Part shown: piece after piece, positions 44,211 through 54,922 of the stretch
Numbering within the stretch: position 1 is the stretch's first letter
Layout: the number at the start of each line of letters is the position of its first letter
Source of the DNA: Platanthera guangdongensis
Lineage: Eukaryota > Streptophyta > Magnoliopsida > Asparagales > Orchidaceae
Direction: 5' to 3'
Assembly (NCBI GenBank): GCA_039583875.1
Contig: CM077147.1
Location: 114,696,440-114,760,439 of the forward strand
Length of the DNA: 64,000 nucleotides
Made by a program: the position numbers and the translations under genes
Notes under the pieces: generated by a model
Seen by the model: the letters and a program-made list of their open reading frames with translations, nothing else
What the model was told of the DNA's origin: nothing
The model's database searches: none

Positions 44211-44410
44211 ATAAAGATCACTCGAGTACTTCGTCAGCCCACTCGAGTACTACTTCAGCCCACTCGAGTACTTCTTCAGACCACTCGAGTACTCCGCAAG
44301 TCACTCGAGTAACTCTACTCGAGTACTTAAGTCCCCACTCGAGAAGTATGAAGATGTCACTTGAGTACCTATATTATTTCACTCGAGTACTGCCAGTCCA
44401 CTCGAATATC
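44211..44410. repeat. CTCGAG word cluster in the pol-env spacer of element F
   Basis: About eight copies of CACTCGAGTACTT-like units at 15-40 base spacing; the core ACTCGAGT is palindromic. The same word fills the LTR at 47610-48210. Confidence 0.9.
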
Positions 44411-44676
44411 AAGAAGGCTTTTTCTTACTTCTATTCAAATTTCTTTATTCGCAACCCGAGGCTTATACCGCCACATTCAAAGGTATGCTAGCTTAATTTA
44501 CTTCTTAATCATTGATAAATTAGGGTTATATTAATAGGAAAAGTCCGAATTTACTTTCTGCACGAATTCAAAATCCTTTCACTCGAGAAAAAGAGAAGTC
44601 TCTTCGTCTTCCGCGACTGTCGCAGAGCCCGCGCCGTCCGCTTCCCCGCACCGAATTTCTTTCAACTCTCTGCATC

Positions 44677-47020
44677 ATGACACCGCCGTCAAAGATTAGA
44701 ATCGGCTATGAACTCATCACCGCTGGTATTGTCGAATTGTCCAATGATTTCAGGAATCTACTTATTCTCCTTGACACCGCCGGGTTGACGTTTGTTCTTT
44801 AGCAACCGTGCAAAAATCTATTTCTAGAAGTCAAAGAGTTCTTTACAAACATCAAGGTAAGAAGGAATGGCGAGGTCCTCAAGTCCACAGTCAAGGGTAT
44901 CAAGAAAAAACTTACCAAAACCTCTGTCTCCAACCTTCTTCGACTGCCCGTGGTTGATTAAGAAGAAATTCTAGGTCATGAGGATTCTGACAGAGCTTGT
45001 ATGTTCTGTGGACTTTAAACAGAATATCTTACCAATCGATGATCAGACCTCAACCCAGAGGATAAATTCCTGGTGGATATAATTAGAAAAATTCTTTTGT
45101 GCAAGACTAGTTCTATGAGAGACATTTCACTTAATTTGTTTGACATCATGATAGCAATCACTTTCACAAAGAAATTTCAATTTGGTATGTTGAATCTTGA
45201 TAAGATTAGGGAGAGCATCAGGCCTCCAAACTATGCCAGGATCATCTCTTTGATGCTGCATGAGATCAATCCTGAAGTTTTTGACTTTTCCAAAGGTACA
45301 ACCCTTCACCACATGACGAAAGTATCCATCTCTTCCATTCAAAAATGGGAATTGAAGCTGCTCAATCCTTCTCATGCTGCCATAGATCATGATCATCCAG
45401 CTCCAGAGGATAGGACTCTATCTCCCTCTCCTCCTCATATTGCCAGCACATCTAGTGCAGCTGCTGAGGGGGAGCCTACTCCTTTCGTTCAAGAAGATAG
45501 GGTACCTACTCCACCAGCTGTTGCCTCTCTCCCTCCATCAACTCCAGAAGATACTCCCTCAGATGCTCAGGTGCAAGACACCATTATTTCCACAGAAGAA
45601 GCCATCAATCAAATGATTGAACAGTTAAGTACTGATGAACCTCTTCCTCCACTCCAATCAGAACAACCTACTGAACCATCAAAGCACCAACACCAGTACC
45701 ATAACCTACTCATACTCCATCTCCTGTATCCCCTATTCACCACTCTCCTGTTGCTGACCAAGAGCAGGTTGAGAATATATTGATTTCTAATGAGCAAAAG
45801 ATGACTCCAGAACCAATTGAAGCTCCTCTGAGGAGCTTAGATTTTACTATTCCTACCATCGTCACTGAAGAAGGAGATTCTCGGATCCACACCACCAGAT
45901 CTCAGAGCACAGTCATTATTGAAGAAGTTATAACATGGTCTGCTCCTCCTCCTCCTTCAGTTCCTTCTACTGCAACACCACCTCCTGCTACAAATGACAT
46001 TTTGAGTAAGATTGAACAAATGCTGCTAGACCAAAGAAAATATTTTGATGAATCCTTCAAAGCTGTCACTGAAAAAGTTACTGCTCTTGAGAAAGAGATG
46101 AGCAGAGGATTTGCTGAAATTCAGTACAATACTGATGGATTAAGACAGCTCTTCAAGATTGGTGGAAAACCACTAGACCAAAACATCAATAGTGTTGGAC
46201 ATGTCATGGAACTAGGTGTCACTCTTGCAAATAACAAGATTCAGTTAGAAAAGTCAGCCCAAGCAACAGATTCAAAATCTGTGAAGAAGTAGGTACCTTC
46301 AAAGAAGATGTCATCAATAATCTCACTGTACAAGTCAGAAAGGGGGAGAATTTAGTCAAAGAGTACTTAGAGAAATCAGATGCTGCCAAGCAAACACTCT
46401 GGGAAGCAAAGCTAAAAGAAATTCATGATGATGTACATAGTCAGATCCAAAGTGTAAAATTCCATACTTATGATACAGCTGTATGGATGCATAATCAGAT
46501 ATTCCCTGATTTCCAAACAGATCCAAATGTTATTCCTCATCACCTAAATCCCCTAGCTCATGTTTCTCCAGTTCCTATCCCACAACCTACATTCTCTCCA
46601 AGACCTGAAGGCTCTAAACCCCCTCCTCCAGAATCTTATGCTCAGGTTTGGGAATCAGATCCAGCAGATATTTTTCTTCAAGCTGCTCCTGAAATTCATA
46701 TACCAAAGAAGAGAAGATATGTTGGTGGAGCCTCTGCCAGTAGATCCATTCCAGTTCCAGATACAGAGAAAAGGAAAGATCCTGAGTTTGCAGAGATTTC
46801 GTCTCCTACATCTAAGTCACTTATCCTTGATACTCTAAAGTTAGTGTTGGACTTCAATGAAAATAGACATGATCACTACAACTCCCAAGAATGGGACTTG
46901 TATGAGAAATCTGTGACAAAGAGAAGTCTCTATGATAGAGAACATGGGAGAAACAATCCTGCTGCTCCTCCAAAGCCTCCTAAGTACTATCCAAAGCATT
47001 ACAGTTACCAAAGGAGATAA
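44677..47020 (+). pseudogene. Element F envelope-like ORF (decayed)
   Basis: The ATG at 44677 opens a frame with stops at about 44801 and 44957 that continues in the same frame through 45073-45783. Two frameshifts then move it to 45780-46292 and 46487-47020. The N-terminal part (LFLEVKEFFTNIKVRRNGEV, KKKLTKTSVSNLLRLP) resembles the N-terminal domain of the element B ORF. The middle is Pro/Ser/Thr-rich with acidic repeats. A coiled-coil-like block (FDESFKAVTEKVTALEKEMS) follows at about 46040. The end is Pro-rich and basic (KPPKYYPKHYSYQRR). The overall plan, folded head, proline-rich middle and basic tail, is the same as in B. Confidence 0.7.
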
Positions 47021-47263
47021 CAAGAAAAGAAGGATAGACAGCAACAACAACAACATCAAGCCTAAGGATGAAGAAAACTATAAGAGTGTGGATAGGAATT
47101 GTGTATAAATGATTTTTGGACAAGTCTAATTATATAATCCTTAATTTTGATCATCTACTTTTTGGTTATAATCTTTGTGCTTATTACTGTATTTTCTATC
47201 TTGCATATCTAGCTCTTTATTTTTCTATATAATTCACCTTATTGTACAGGGTTCTGACTTCCA

Positions 47264-47280
47264 CAAAAAGGGGGAGATTT
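47264..47280 (+). other. Element F polypurine tract
   Basis: AAAAAGGGGGAGATTT before the LTR start, close to the AGGGGGAGAT tract of element B. Confidence 0.85.
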
Positions 47281-49022
47281 TGGGTATTGTATCCACAATA
47301 ACCTTTATTTGGTTAAGTCATCCTTGAACTAATATGAATTAAGTTGTATTTTATGTATTGTTTGAGTTATGTGTTTGTAGGACTAAATTGCCAAGTGTAG
47401 ACCAATGTCAGTCTACAATGGGTCACCAAACACAGGACCATACTATGTAATCCCTCATTGTGTGATCCATGATGTTGACTCATGTGTAGCCTCTCTATTA
47501 GGATACACTTCATTTTCAAGCACTAGGATTGATTGGAGAAAGACGTGTTGATGATTTTATTGAAGAAAGGAAAATCCTCATGAAAGAAAATATTCTAAGA
47601 ATTTCACTCAAGTAGAAGCTTAAGTACTCGAGTTGAACCCTTAGTAAATAATCGAGTAAGTCTGTCTGAATTCGAGTAAGGGAAATGGTTCTCGAGTAGT
47701 CTGAACATAGCTCTCGAGTGGCCAAGTTCATTACTCGAGTAGACCCCTTCTTATTCTCGAGTTAACAGATTTTTTATCTCAGAATTATTCTAAGTACTTT
47801 ACTCGAGTAGTCATGTTAACCACACGAGTAAATAAGCCATTTGTCTCGAGTTACAGAAGGAAAGTTATCGTGAGAATCTACCCTACTCGAGTAGTGAAAT
47901 TTCGGTACTCGAGTAGTCTATCTACTTCTCGAGTGGTCTAGATCCAGTACTCGAGTAACCAGATTTTATCTCCCAGAATATGTTTTTAATTCCTTTTCTG
48001 GAGTAGTTCACTTCTATCTCTCGAATAGTTCATCTCCACCTCTCGTGTGATACATCTAGCACTCGAGTAAGTCTTTTTCCACTCGAGTGATTACAAATTA
48101 TGTTCTTATTTTCCTGAAGAACATCATCTTGAGTTGTTTGATATTGTCCACTCGAGAACTCACATTAGTACTCGATTAGCTTATCTTACACTCGAGTAAT
48201 TCAGTAAATTTTACCAGAATTTCGCTAAGTCCAGAACTAACGGGATTTTCAAATGTCTTGACGTGATTGGTGCATGTGGACGTCATTTATGCTAATTATG
48301 ACCGTTAGGGAGATCTTATATAACCTCTTGTCAAATCGACTAACCCTAACAAGCACTGAAAAGATTATTCTAAGAAATCTGAATCGGAATTTTCTCTGTC
48401 CAAAAACAGAAGCCGCTGCCGCCGATCTTCATAAAGATTGCCTAGGGTTTTCATTGAAGATGAATCAGATCAGTCGACTTAAAATTGAGATTGATCTTCA
48501 ATTTCTTCATCTTCTCTTTGATCTTGTGAGTCAAGAAGTTTCAGATCCAGATCTAGTCGAGCACATTATTCTTATTTTCTGTTAAAGCCACAATGTTCAA
48601 AGGAAGAAGACCTTTGGCCAACATCTCCAGATCTGAGAAAAATATTGTTTGTGTTTCAAATTCTCAATTTATTCGTGTAGGAGATTACTCTCCGAGTGTA
48701 GGAGCTTTGCTCCGAGTTGTAGGAATTTTTTATCTTCCGAGTGTAGATCCGTGTTGTGGATCGAGTTGTAGGAACTTTGTTCCGAGGCATAGGATTGGTT
48801 TCAATCCGAGATAGTGGAGTACCCGAGTCTAGTGTTTTGCTAGATCAATGAGTGGAAAGTGGATGTACCCAAGGTTGGGGAACCACTATAAACCTCTTGT
48901 CGTCTGTGAATGCTTGGTAGATTTTTGTGCATAGATCGCTAATTTTTTATTCCGCAAAAAGACGCAAAACTCACCTTTTCACCCCTCTCTAGGTGATTTA
49001 GGTAGACAACAGAACACTTTCA
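47281..49022 (+). repeat. Element F 3' LTR (about 1742 bp)
   Basis: Starts TGGGTATTGTATCC and ends AGAACACTTTCA. Holds about 14 CTCGAG words (47610-48210), a run of TCCGAG/TGTAGGA units (48675-48810), the conserved stem-loop (48857-48890) and a CACCCCTCTCTAGG block near the end. A short frame at 48274-48585 is within the LTR and not a gene. Confidence 0.85.
47610..48210. repeat. CTCGAG word cluster in LTR of element F
   Basis: Around 14 exact CTCGAG plus degenerate forms, mostly as ACTCGAGTAG or CTCGAGTGG, spaced 15-60 bases. Confidence 0.9.
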
Positions 49023-49157
49023 AAATGTAATCATTTTAATTTTTCGATCACTTTATTTTTCTCCTTTTTTGTTGTGTGTGAGTGTACGAGTTAGGTTTTT
49101 GTTGTTTTCCTTTTTTATGTAAAGTGCGTGTGTGTATGAGATAGCTGTTACTGCTTT

Positions 49158-49411
49158 CATTTCCTGCCTACTCGCTTGAGTAGGGACTTGCGATTTATTG
49201 CTTTCATTTCCTGCCTACTCGCTTGAGTAGGACTTGAAATTTATGCTTTCATTTCCTGCCTGCTCGCTTGAGTAGGACTTGAAATTTACCGCTTTCATTC
49301 CCGCCTACTCGATTGCGTAGGACTTGCAATTTACAGCTTTCATTTCCCACCTACTCGTTTGAGTAGGACATGTCATTTCCCGCCTACTGGTTTGAATAGA
49401 ACTTGTAATTT
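49158..49411. repeat. Tandem repeat of about 50 bp with a hairpin, five to six copies
   Basis: The unit has GCTTTCATTTCCTGCC, then CCTACTCGCTTGAGTAGG (7-bp stem CCTACTC/GAGTAGG with a GCTT loop), then ACTTGAAATTTA. Later copies are more diverged. Confidence 0.9.
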
Positions 49412-49873
49412 CAATTATGTAATTTTTTTGTAACTTAGCTTTATCTTTTTATTATGGCTTTGGTTGAGTGCATGCGTTCCCTTTTTAGTAAGCTTTTCAC
49501 TTTCTAATGTTAGGTTATTTTATTTCTTCTTTTTTTGTAACCCTTCAACGCTTAGTTTAGAACTCAAGCCTCACAAAAATCATAAGTCGTCCCTATCCTG
49601 ATGAGTGGCTAATCACTCTTATCCCTCAGTATCAAAGTGCATTGAGACAAAAATCATTTTAAATAATTAATGGTATTCGTTTTCTTTTAAATTAAGAACT
49701 TAAGGTTTACCACGGGTGTGTAGAACCATATATTGATGTGTGAGCTCTATTTCGGTTATCCATATGCTAGGTAGCCGAGAGGCTGTGCGTATAGACTGAT
49801 CACCCTCAAGTAGAAAGAGGTTTCACACTAACCCACCAGAAAGGAGCAGAATTCTTCCAGATTCGGTTCCCTA

Positions 49874-49903
49874 CCCCCACCCCACCCCCACCCCCCCCCC
49901 CCC
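49874..49903. repeat. C-rich low-complexity run
   Basis: CCCCCACCCC-type sequence ending in 13 C. The minus strand is G-rich and could form a quadruplex. Confidence 0.8.
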
Positions 49904-50347
49904 AATAGTGGGGTTCTTAGCGTAACACAGGCATTAAAAGGAATCCTTCGCCGAACAAGTGCTCGGTCGAATAATCTTAATGTTAAGATGAGTGATTGCC
50001 CTAGAGATAGGTGAGCTCATTCTTTTGGAATATCCACGACCTAGTTGCCATTAATTAATTTGAAATTTTAGATCTCTAGTTATATAAATTTATTTTAGTC
50101 CTAACGTAATTTGATATCGAGCATTATTTATTCATCAATCCTTTTAAGTCTCTTTGCTGTGCTTTTTATATAGCTGCCGTAGATAATCCGACAAAATTAT
50201 TTTTTTGGTAAGATAATAGTCCTATATTACTTGTGATAGGTGCAATTGCCTCCTCCCTTTGTCGCACGAAATCTGAACCCAGAGTGCTCACTAGATAAAT
50301 CAGAGTCGGCTTCGCGCGCATCTTTAGCCTTATATTGAACAACACCC

Positions 50348-50358
50348 CTCTGATACCA
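50348..50358 (-). other. Element G primer-binding site
   Basis: TGGTATCAGAG on the minus strand, 2 bases from the LTR end. Confidence 0.92.
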
Positions 50359-50360
50359 AT

Positions 50361-51245
50361 TGAAAGTATCAAGTGTCAACCTAAATCACCTAGAGGGGAT
50401 GACTAGTTGAGTTCTGCGTCTTTTTACGGAATAAAAATTAATATAAAAAAAACACGCATAAACACAGAGATTTATAGTGGTTCCCCTAGTTGGGTACGTC
50501 CACTGTCCCGCCTCACCTATCTACCATAAAGGGCTAGATTTGGCTACTTCACCTTTTATCTTAGATTGTTCAAATCTTACACCTCTGAGACTGAACTCGT
50601 ATAACTCGGAGACAATGCTCCTACAACTCGGAGAAGAACCTCTCCAATAACTCGGAGAACAACCTCTCTTACAACTCGGAGAACAACCTCTCCTACAACT
50701 CGATCCTAAAATAATGATTTACAACTCGGAGGAAAAATCTCCTACAATATCGTAAAAGATTTACAAAATAGATTAAAGCAAATCTTCTACAGATCTGAAC
50801 ACTTTAGTCTTCCTTTCCACGAAAAGTGAAGCTTGAAAATCTTGAGGAGAAAAAAAATCTGAAAGCTTGAAGGCTCGATCTGAATAAGGAATCCACTAGA
50901 TCTGAATGAATCTTCAACCATTTGAGAATAGAGATCTAGCTAACACTTGTAGAAGATGATCGGATCGTGCGTCGTTAATGTCGGCCGAGAGAGAATCGCA
51001 AAAATACGAGAACCATAGCTGACGGGTCTCTATTTAGAAAGTGTCGATTTCAGCATATATGCATGATTAGGGTTGCTTAAAATCCACCCTACATATATAT
51101 AGGAAACCTTCTTCTGTAACGGCTAGAAACAACCTTCCTTATCGATAAATCAGAAAATTACTGTACATGGCGATCTAGACAAACCAAGCCGAAAATTTGA
51201 AAATAGAAGAAATAATCCTAAGTATAATTTGTCGAGTATCGTCGA
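50361..51245 (-). repeat. Element G LTR, 3' portion
   Basis: Contains the conserved stem-loop (50473-50503) and a run of ACAACTCGGAGA-type units (50590-50760), the complement of the TCCGAG/TGTAGGA run in the LTR of element F. Confidence 0.85.
51241..51245. other. Target-site duplication of the TRIM array, left
   Basis: GTCGA, repeated at 52269-52273. Confidence 0.85.
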
Positions 51246-52268
51246 TGTTGAGATTATATTAGCCAGCATGACACGTGTGTGTGGGACCGCATGTTTGGGC
51301 TTTCCCCATCGCGTTCCAGGTCTGGGTGTTGACCCCGGTGGGCCCCCTTGTGTGGCGGAATATCCCCGCGGTCATGTGGTTGGGGTTAATCCCACACCGC
51401 CTGCAGACTTCTCCCCTTTGTGTTCATGTACCCTGCCACCCTTCATCTCAACAGTTAGAACCCGCCAACCCATTAGTTCATCTCAAAACCCAGGTGTTGA
51501 GATGAAGGGTGGCGTGGTACATGAACACAAAGGGGAGAAGTGTGCAGGCGGTGTGGGATTAACCCCAACCACATGACCGCGGGATATTCCGCCACACAAG
51601 GGGGCCCACCGGGGTCAACACCCAGACCTGGAACGCGATGGGGAAAGCCCAAACATGCGGTCCCACACACACGTGTCATGCTGGCTAATATAATCTCAAC
51701 ACACCCCCGCAGCAGGACAACCTCCTCTGATACCAAGTTAGAACCCGCCAACCCATTAGTTCATCTCAAAACACAGGTGTTGAGATGAAGGGTGGCGGGG
51801 TACATGAACACAAAGGGGAGAAGTCTGCAGGCGGTGTGGGATTAACCCCAACCACATGACCGCGGGGATATTCCGCCACACAAGGGGCCCACCGGGGTCA
51901 ACACCCAGACCTGGAACGCGATGGGGAAAGCCCAAACATGCGGTCCCACACACACGTGTCATGCTGGCTAATATAATCTCAACACACCCCCGCAGCAGGA
52001 CAACCTCCTCTGATACCAAGTTAGAACCCGCCAACCCATTAGTTCATCTCAAAACCCAGGTGTTGAGATGAAGGGTGGTGGGGTACATGAACACAAAGGG
52101 GAGAAGTCTGCAGGCGGTGTGGGATTAACCCCAACCACATGACCGCGGGGATATTCCGCCACACAAGGGGGCCCACCGGGGTCAACACCCAGACCTGGAA
52201 CGCGATGGGGAAAGCCCAAACATGCGGTCCCACACACACGTGTCATGCTGGCTAATATAATCTCAACA
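51246..52268. mobile_element. TRIM array: four short LTRs, the first inverted
   Basis: Four copies of a 207-208 bp LTR-like unit (TGTTGAGATTATATTAG...CTTCATCTCAACA): 51246-51453 on the plus strand, then 51495-51701, 51778-51984 and 52061-52268 on the minus strand. The minus-strand units are separated by 76-bp spacers that contain TGGTATCAGAG (a primer-binding site) and a CTGCGGGGG purine tract, i.e. an LTR retrotransposon reduced to almost nothing. The 41 bases after each minus unit may belong to the LTR. The array is flanked by GTCGA on both sides (51241-51245, 52269-52273). No coding capacity. Confidence 0.88.
51725..51735 (-). other. TRIM primer-binding site (first spacer)
   Basis: TGGTATCAGAG on the minus strand; the same site occurs in the second spacer at about 52008-52018. 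Confidence 0.85.
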
Positions 52269-52273
52269 GTCGA
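52269..52273. other. Target-site duplication of the TRIM array, right
   Basis: GTCGA directly after CTCAACA; matches 51241-51245. Confidence 0.85.
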
Positions 52274-53047
52274 GTATCTACCGGTATACTCTTCGAACCA
52301 CTTGGAAACTCGATGAAATTTACTTGGGCAATTCCAAACAGATCGATCATGTCACTCAACATTTGGCAAAAGAGATACTCAACGAATTCGACGAGTATCG
52401 GCTAGTATACTTGATGAATTCAAAGAGTATCAGCTAGTAGACTCGACTCTTGTTTAAGTGATATTCAACGAATATCACTTAGAGAAAACCAGAGAAGTAA
52501 AGTGAAGATGACTCGATGAATTCATCTTGTATCGACATGTATATTCGATGAGTATCGGTTGATACACTCGACGTGTATACAGTTTATGACTTTTACTTAA
52601 CTAATTTCCAGGATTCAAAGATTATTCTCTAAGTAATTATGATGAATTCGATGTGTGCCAGTAAGCATACACGATGAATTCAATGAGTATTCATGAGTAT
52701 ACTCGACGAATTCGACGAGTATTCGTTGCTATACTCGACGAATTTTACTTAGAGAAAATATGCTCTTCTGAAAGCCGCAACGTGATCTTCTTGGATTCCT
52801 ATAATGTACTTGAAGTAGAAGTACACCCCAATAGAGAGATTACATATGAGTTAACACCTTGTCATACACAATGAAGGATTACATTATATAGTCGTGTGTT
52901 TCAAGACCCACTATAACCTGACATTGGGTCGTACTTAGATATCGTCCTGCAAGCCCATAATTAGAAAATAACATCAAATACAACATTAATTCATCTTATT
53001 TCGAGGGACACTTCTTCAAATCAGAGTTATTATAGATACAATACCCA
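52274..53047 (-). repeat. Element G LTR, 5' portion
   Basis: Word cluster at 52274-52760: CTCGACGAATTCGACGAG, TACTCGATGAATTC and variants. The LTR start TGGGTATTGTATC is at 53047. With the other piece the LTR is about 1.66 kb. Confidence 0.85.
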
Positions 53048-53194
53048 TAGCGAGTGCGAGCCCAGGTTCTCCACTATCTCCATATTCTGTGAGTCGGCCA
53101 AACTCAATGGATCTCTCTCCTCTGACTCAACCGAGACCTAGACCGCATAATACTTGGTCGAGCCTGCTCCTGCCGACCCACACACTGAATAAGG
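53048..53194. other. Short unassigned junction between elements G and H
   Basis: No similarity seen to neighbouring LTRs, no ORF of note. Confidence 0.4.
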
Positions 53195-53848
53195 GGTTGT
53201 ACAAATGATGGTCTTCCTAATCGTCTCTATCGATGCAAAAAAATTCCAAATCACTATCTGTTTTTGTGTGTATTGATATTTTTATCTGGTCAATCAATGT
53301 TCTTGTTCTCAATCTTGTGTCTATATATATATACATTTGACAGAGAACAATCATCTTCTAACGTCTCCAAGAAACAGTTATTCAAATTAAATCTTTGTTG
53401 AATAAACTTAGAACTATTCCCTAGAAAAATTCCGTTCAGAACACTAATCGACGTAACATCAATTTCATATAGTAGTTGCGTTGAACTCTGGCTTGATTCT
53501 GATTGACTATCGACTTAACTCTATAATCAACGTTATGTTGATAAGTTATTGAAGTATGCATCCATATAAACCTTAAAGTAATGTCGGCTGTTTTAATTTT
53601 GTTGCTCTGACTTTAATTGAAATAACGTCAACATTAAGTCGAAGTTACGTCAACTTCAAGTCGACACATGTTTGCATTTCTTGATTTTCCTTTGAAATTT
53701 AGTGTGCCTTTCTCATGTCCTTTACTCTAGTGATATTCTAGGACATATAATCCCATAATAGCTTCTCAATACATCATGTGTAATTAACATAGAATGTAAA
53801 ATCACTTAAAATAATTTGTTAATGTAAATCATAAGGGTTTTCCCAACA
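53195..53848 (-). repeat. Element H 3' LTR, truncated
   Basis: Aligns with about 55660-56309. Starts TGTTGGGAAAACCC on the minus strand at 53848. Words TCGACGTAACATC, AACGTCAAC and GTTACGTCAAC at 53440-53670. Confidence 0.8.
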
Positions 53849-54790
53849 AATATTTTTTTTTATGATCCTTTTTATTGGATCTGTCATTTTGTTCTTCAGG
53901 ACAATCATGTGTTATATATCTAGGCATTCTACAAGCAAAACTAATTATCTCCTTGTTTGGAGTTTTGTCAAATCTAGGCTTCCTCAGACTCATGTCACTC
54001 CTTCTAGAATCTCCTGTCTTGATCCAACTTCTAAATCTCTTGGCTAAGAGATTGAACATTTCTTGTTCTCAAATTGAGGGTTCTCCACCAGTAGCTTTTA
54101 ATGCAATGGACTTATCTCTAGGGGTTGTGACATTGCCCTTTGTTTCTGACTCAACACTACTCTTCAGGATAAGTTCATAGAACTTTATCTTATCTAACAT
54201 GCCATTAGTAGTAATTTCCATGTGGCATCTAAACTCTCCAATAGCCTATATTTTTGAATATCTTGTACTTGAGAAGCACTAAGTAATTTATCATTGATTT
54301 CTGTGAGTAAGGTTTCCATGTTCACCCCTTTGAGTTCATTAATTATAATGTTGAACTTATCATACATCTCAGCCACATATTCCTCAGCTTTCTTCTAAAA
54401 ATTCTCTTATTGAGATATAAGAAGAGATCTTCTGTCTTTTCTCTCATCTAAACTTCCATCAACAATGCTTGATAAATATTTCCATATTTCTTTTACTGAC
54501 TAGAATTCAGTTATCTTCTTGACTATATCATCAAGCATTATTGAAACTAGGATGTTCATGGCCTTTGCATCCCAATTCTTCACTTTCTTATCCTCTTCTA
54601 TCCATTCAGATGTTGGCATAGGTTCTGTGGTTGTGTTGTCATCTGCATCTTTCCTGTATGGATAAGTGATCATATCATAATAGAACCAAATATACATTCA
54701 TCAATAGAATTTATGTATAATTTAATTCTGGTCTTCCATGGCGAAAACTTTTTAAGATTACATACTAGAGGCCTAGTGGATGAAAATAAT
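53849..54790 (-). pseudogene. gag: Element H gag remnant
   Basis: Minus-strand blocks 54697-54500 (WDAKAMNILVSIMLDD), 54376-54194 (MYDKFNIIINELKG) and 54059-53829 (LAKRF, a damaged knuckle CRMPRYITHDC) follow the order of the element B gag. The CCHC motif has lost one Cys. The sequence runs straight into the 3' LTR start, so everything from the knuckle linker to the polypurine tract was deleted. Confidence 0.78.
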
Positions 54791-54910
54791 TTGAAAGTAT
54801 TAGATGATATTTTGAAATTTGGTTTTTATATATCTATATATATTACTTTAGTTTTATAACAGTTCGGATCTTTATAATCAAGGTTTTAACCTTTTCTTAA
54901 TCAACTTAGC

Positions 54911-54920
54911 ACTTATACCA
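54911..54920 (-). other. Element H primer-binding site (mutated)
   Basis: TGGTATAAGT on the minus strand; one change from TGGTATCAG. Confidence 0.65.
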
Positions 54921-54922
54921 AT

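Larger units (their letters stand above)
43960..49022 (+). mobile_element. Element F: Ty1/copia (Sirevirus-like), 3' half
   Basis: Contains the end of pol (RNase H tail), a word-rich spacer, an envelope-like ORF, a polypurine tract and a 3' LTR. The 5' part is missing: element E sequence abuts pol at 43960. F has the same architecture as element B but a different LTR (starts TGGGTATTGTATCC) and a different word (ACTCGAGTAC). The LTR of element G is related. Confidence 0.85.
49023..50165. other. Non-coding stretch between elements F and G
   Basis: No gene recognised. AT-rich with a hairpin-bearing tandem repeat (49158-49411) and a C-rich run (49874-49903). Confidence 0.55.
50166..53047 (-). 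mobile_element. Element G: Ty1/copia 5' end, minus strand (LTR plus leader)
   Basis: The LTR start TGGGTATTGTATC is at 53047 and its end at 50361 on the minus strand, with a primer-binding site at 50358-50348. The LTR is related to that of element F: the first and last 80-100 bases align. It is split by a TRIM array at 51246-52268. A 68-codon minus-strand block follows (50372-50166) with no recognisable gag domain. Confidence 0.8.

Noticed and set aside
51246..51453. Cassandra-type TRIM with a 5S rRNA promoter in the LTR
   Set aside because: No 5S-like sequence or RNA polymerase III boxes were visible in the unit.
51229..52246. Frames of 65-115 codons inside the TRIM array
   Set aside because: They are made by the repeated LTR units; TRIMs have no coding capacity.
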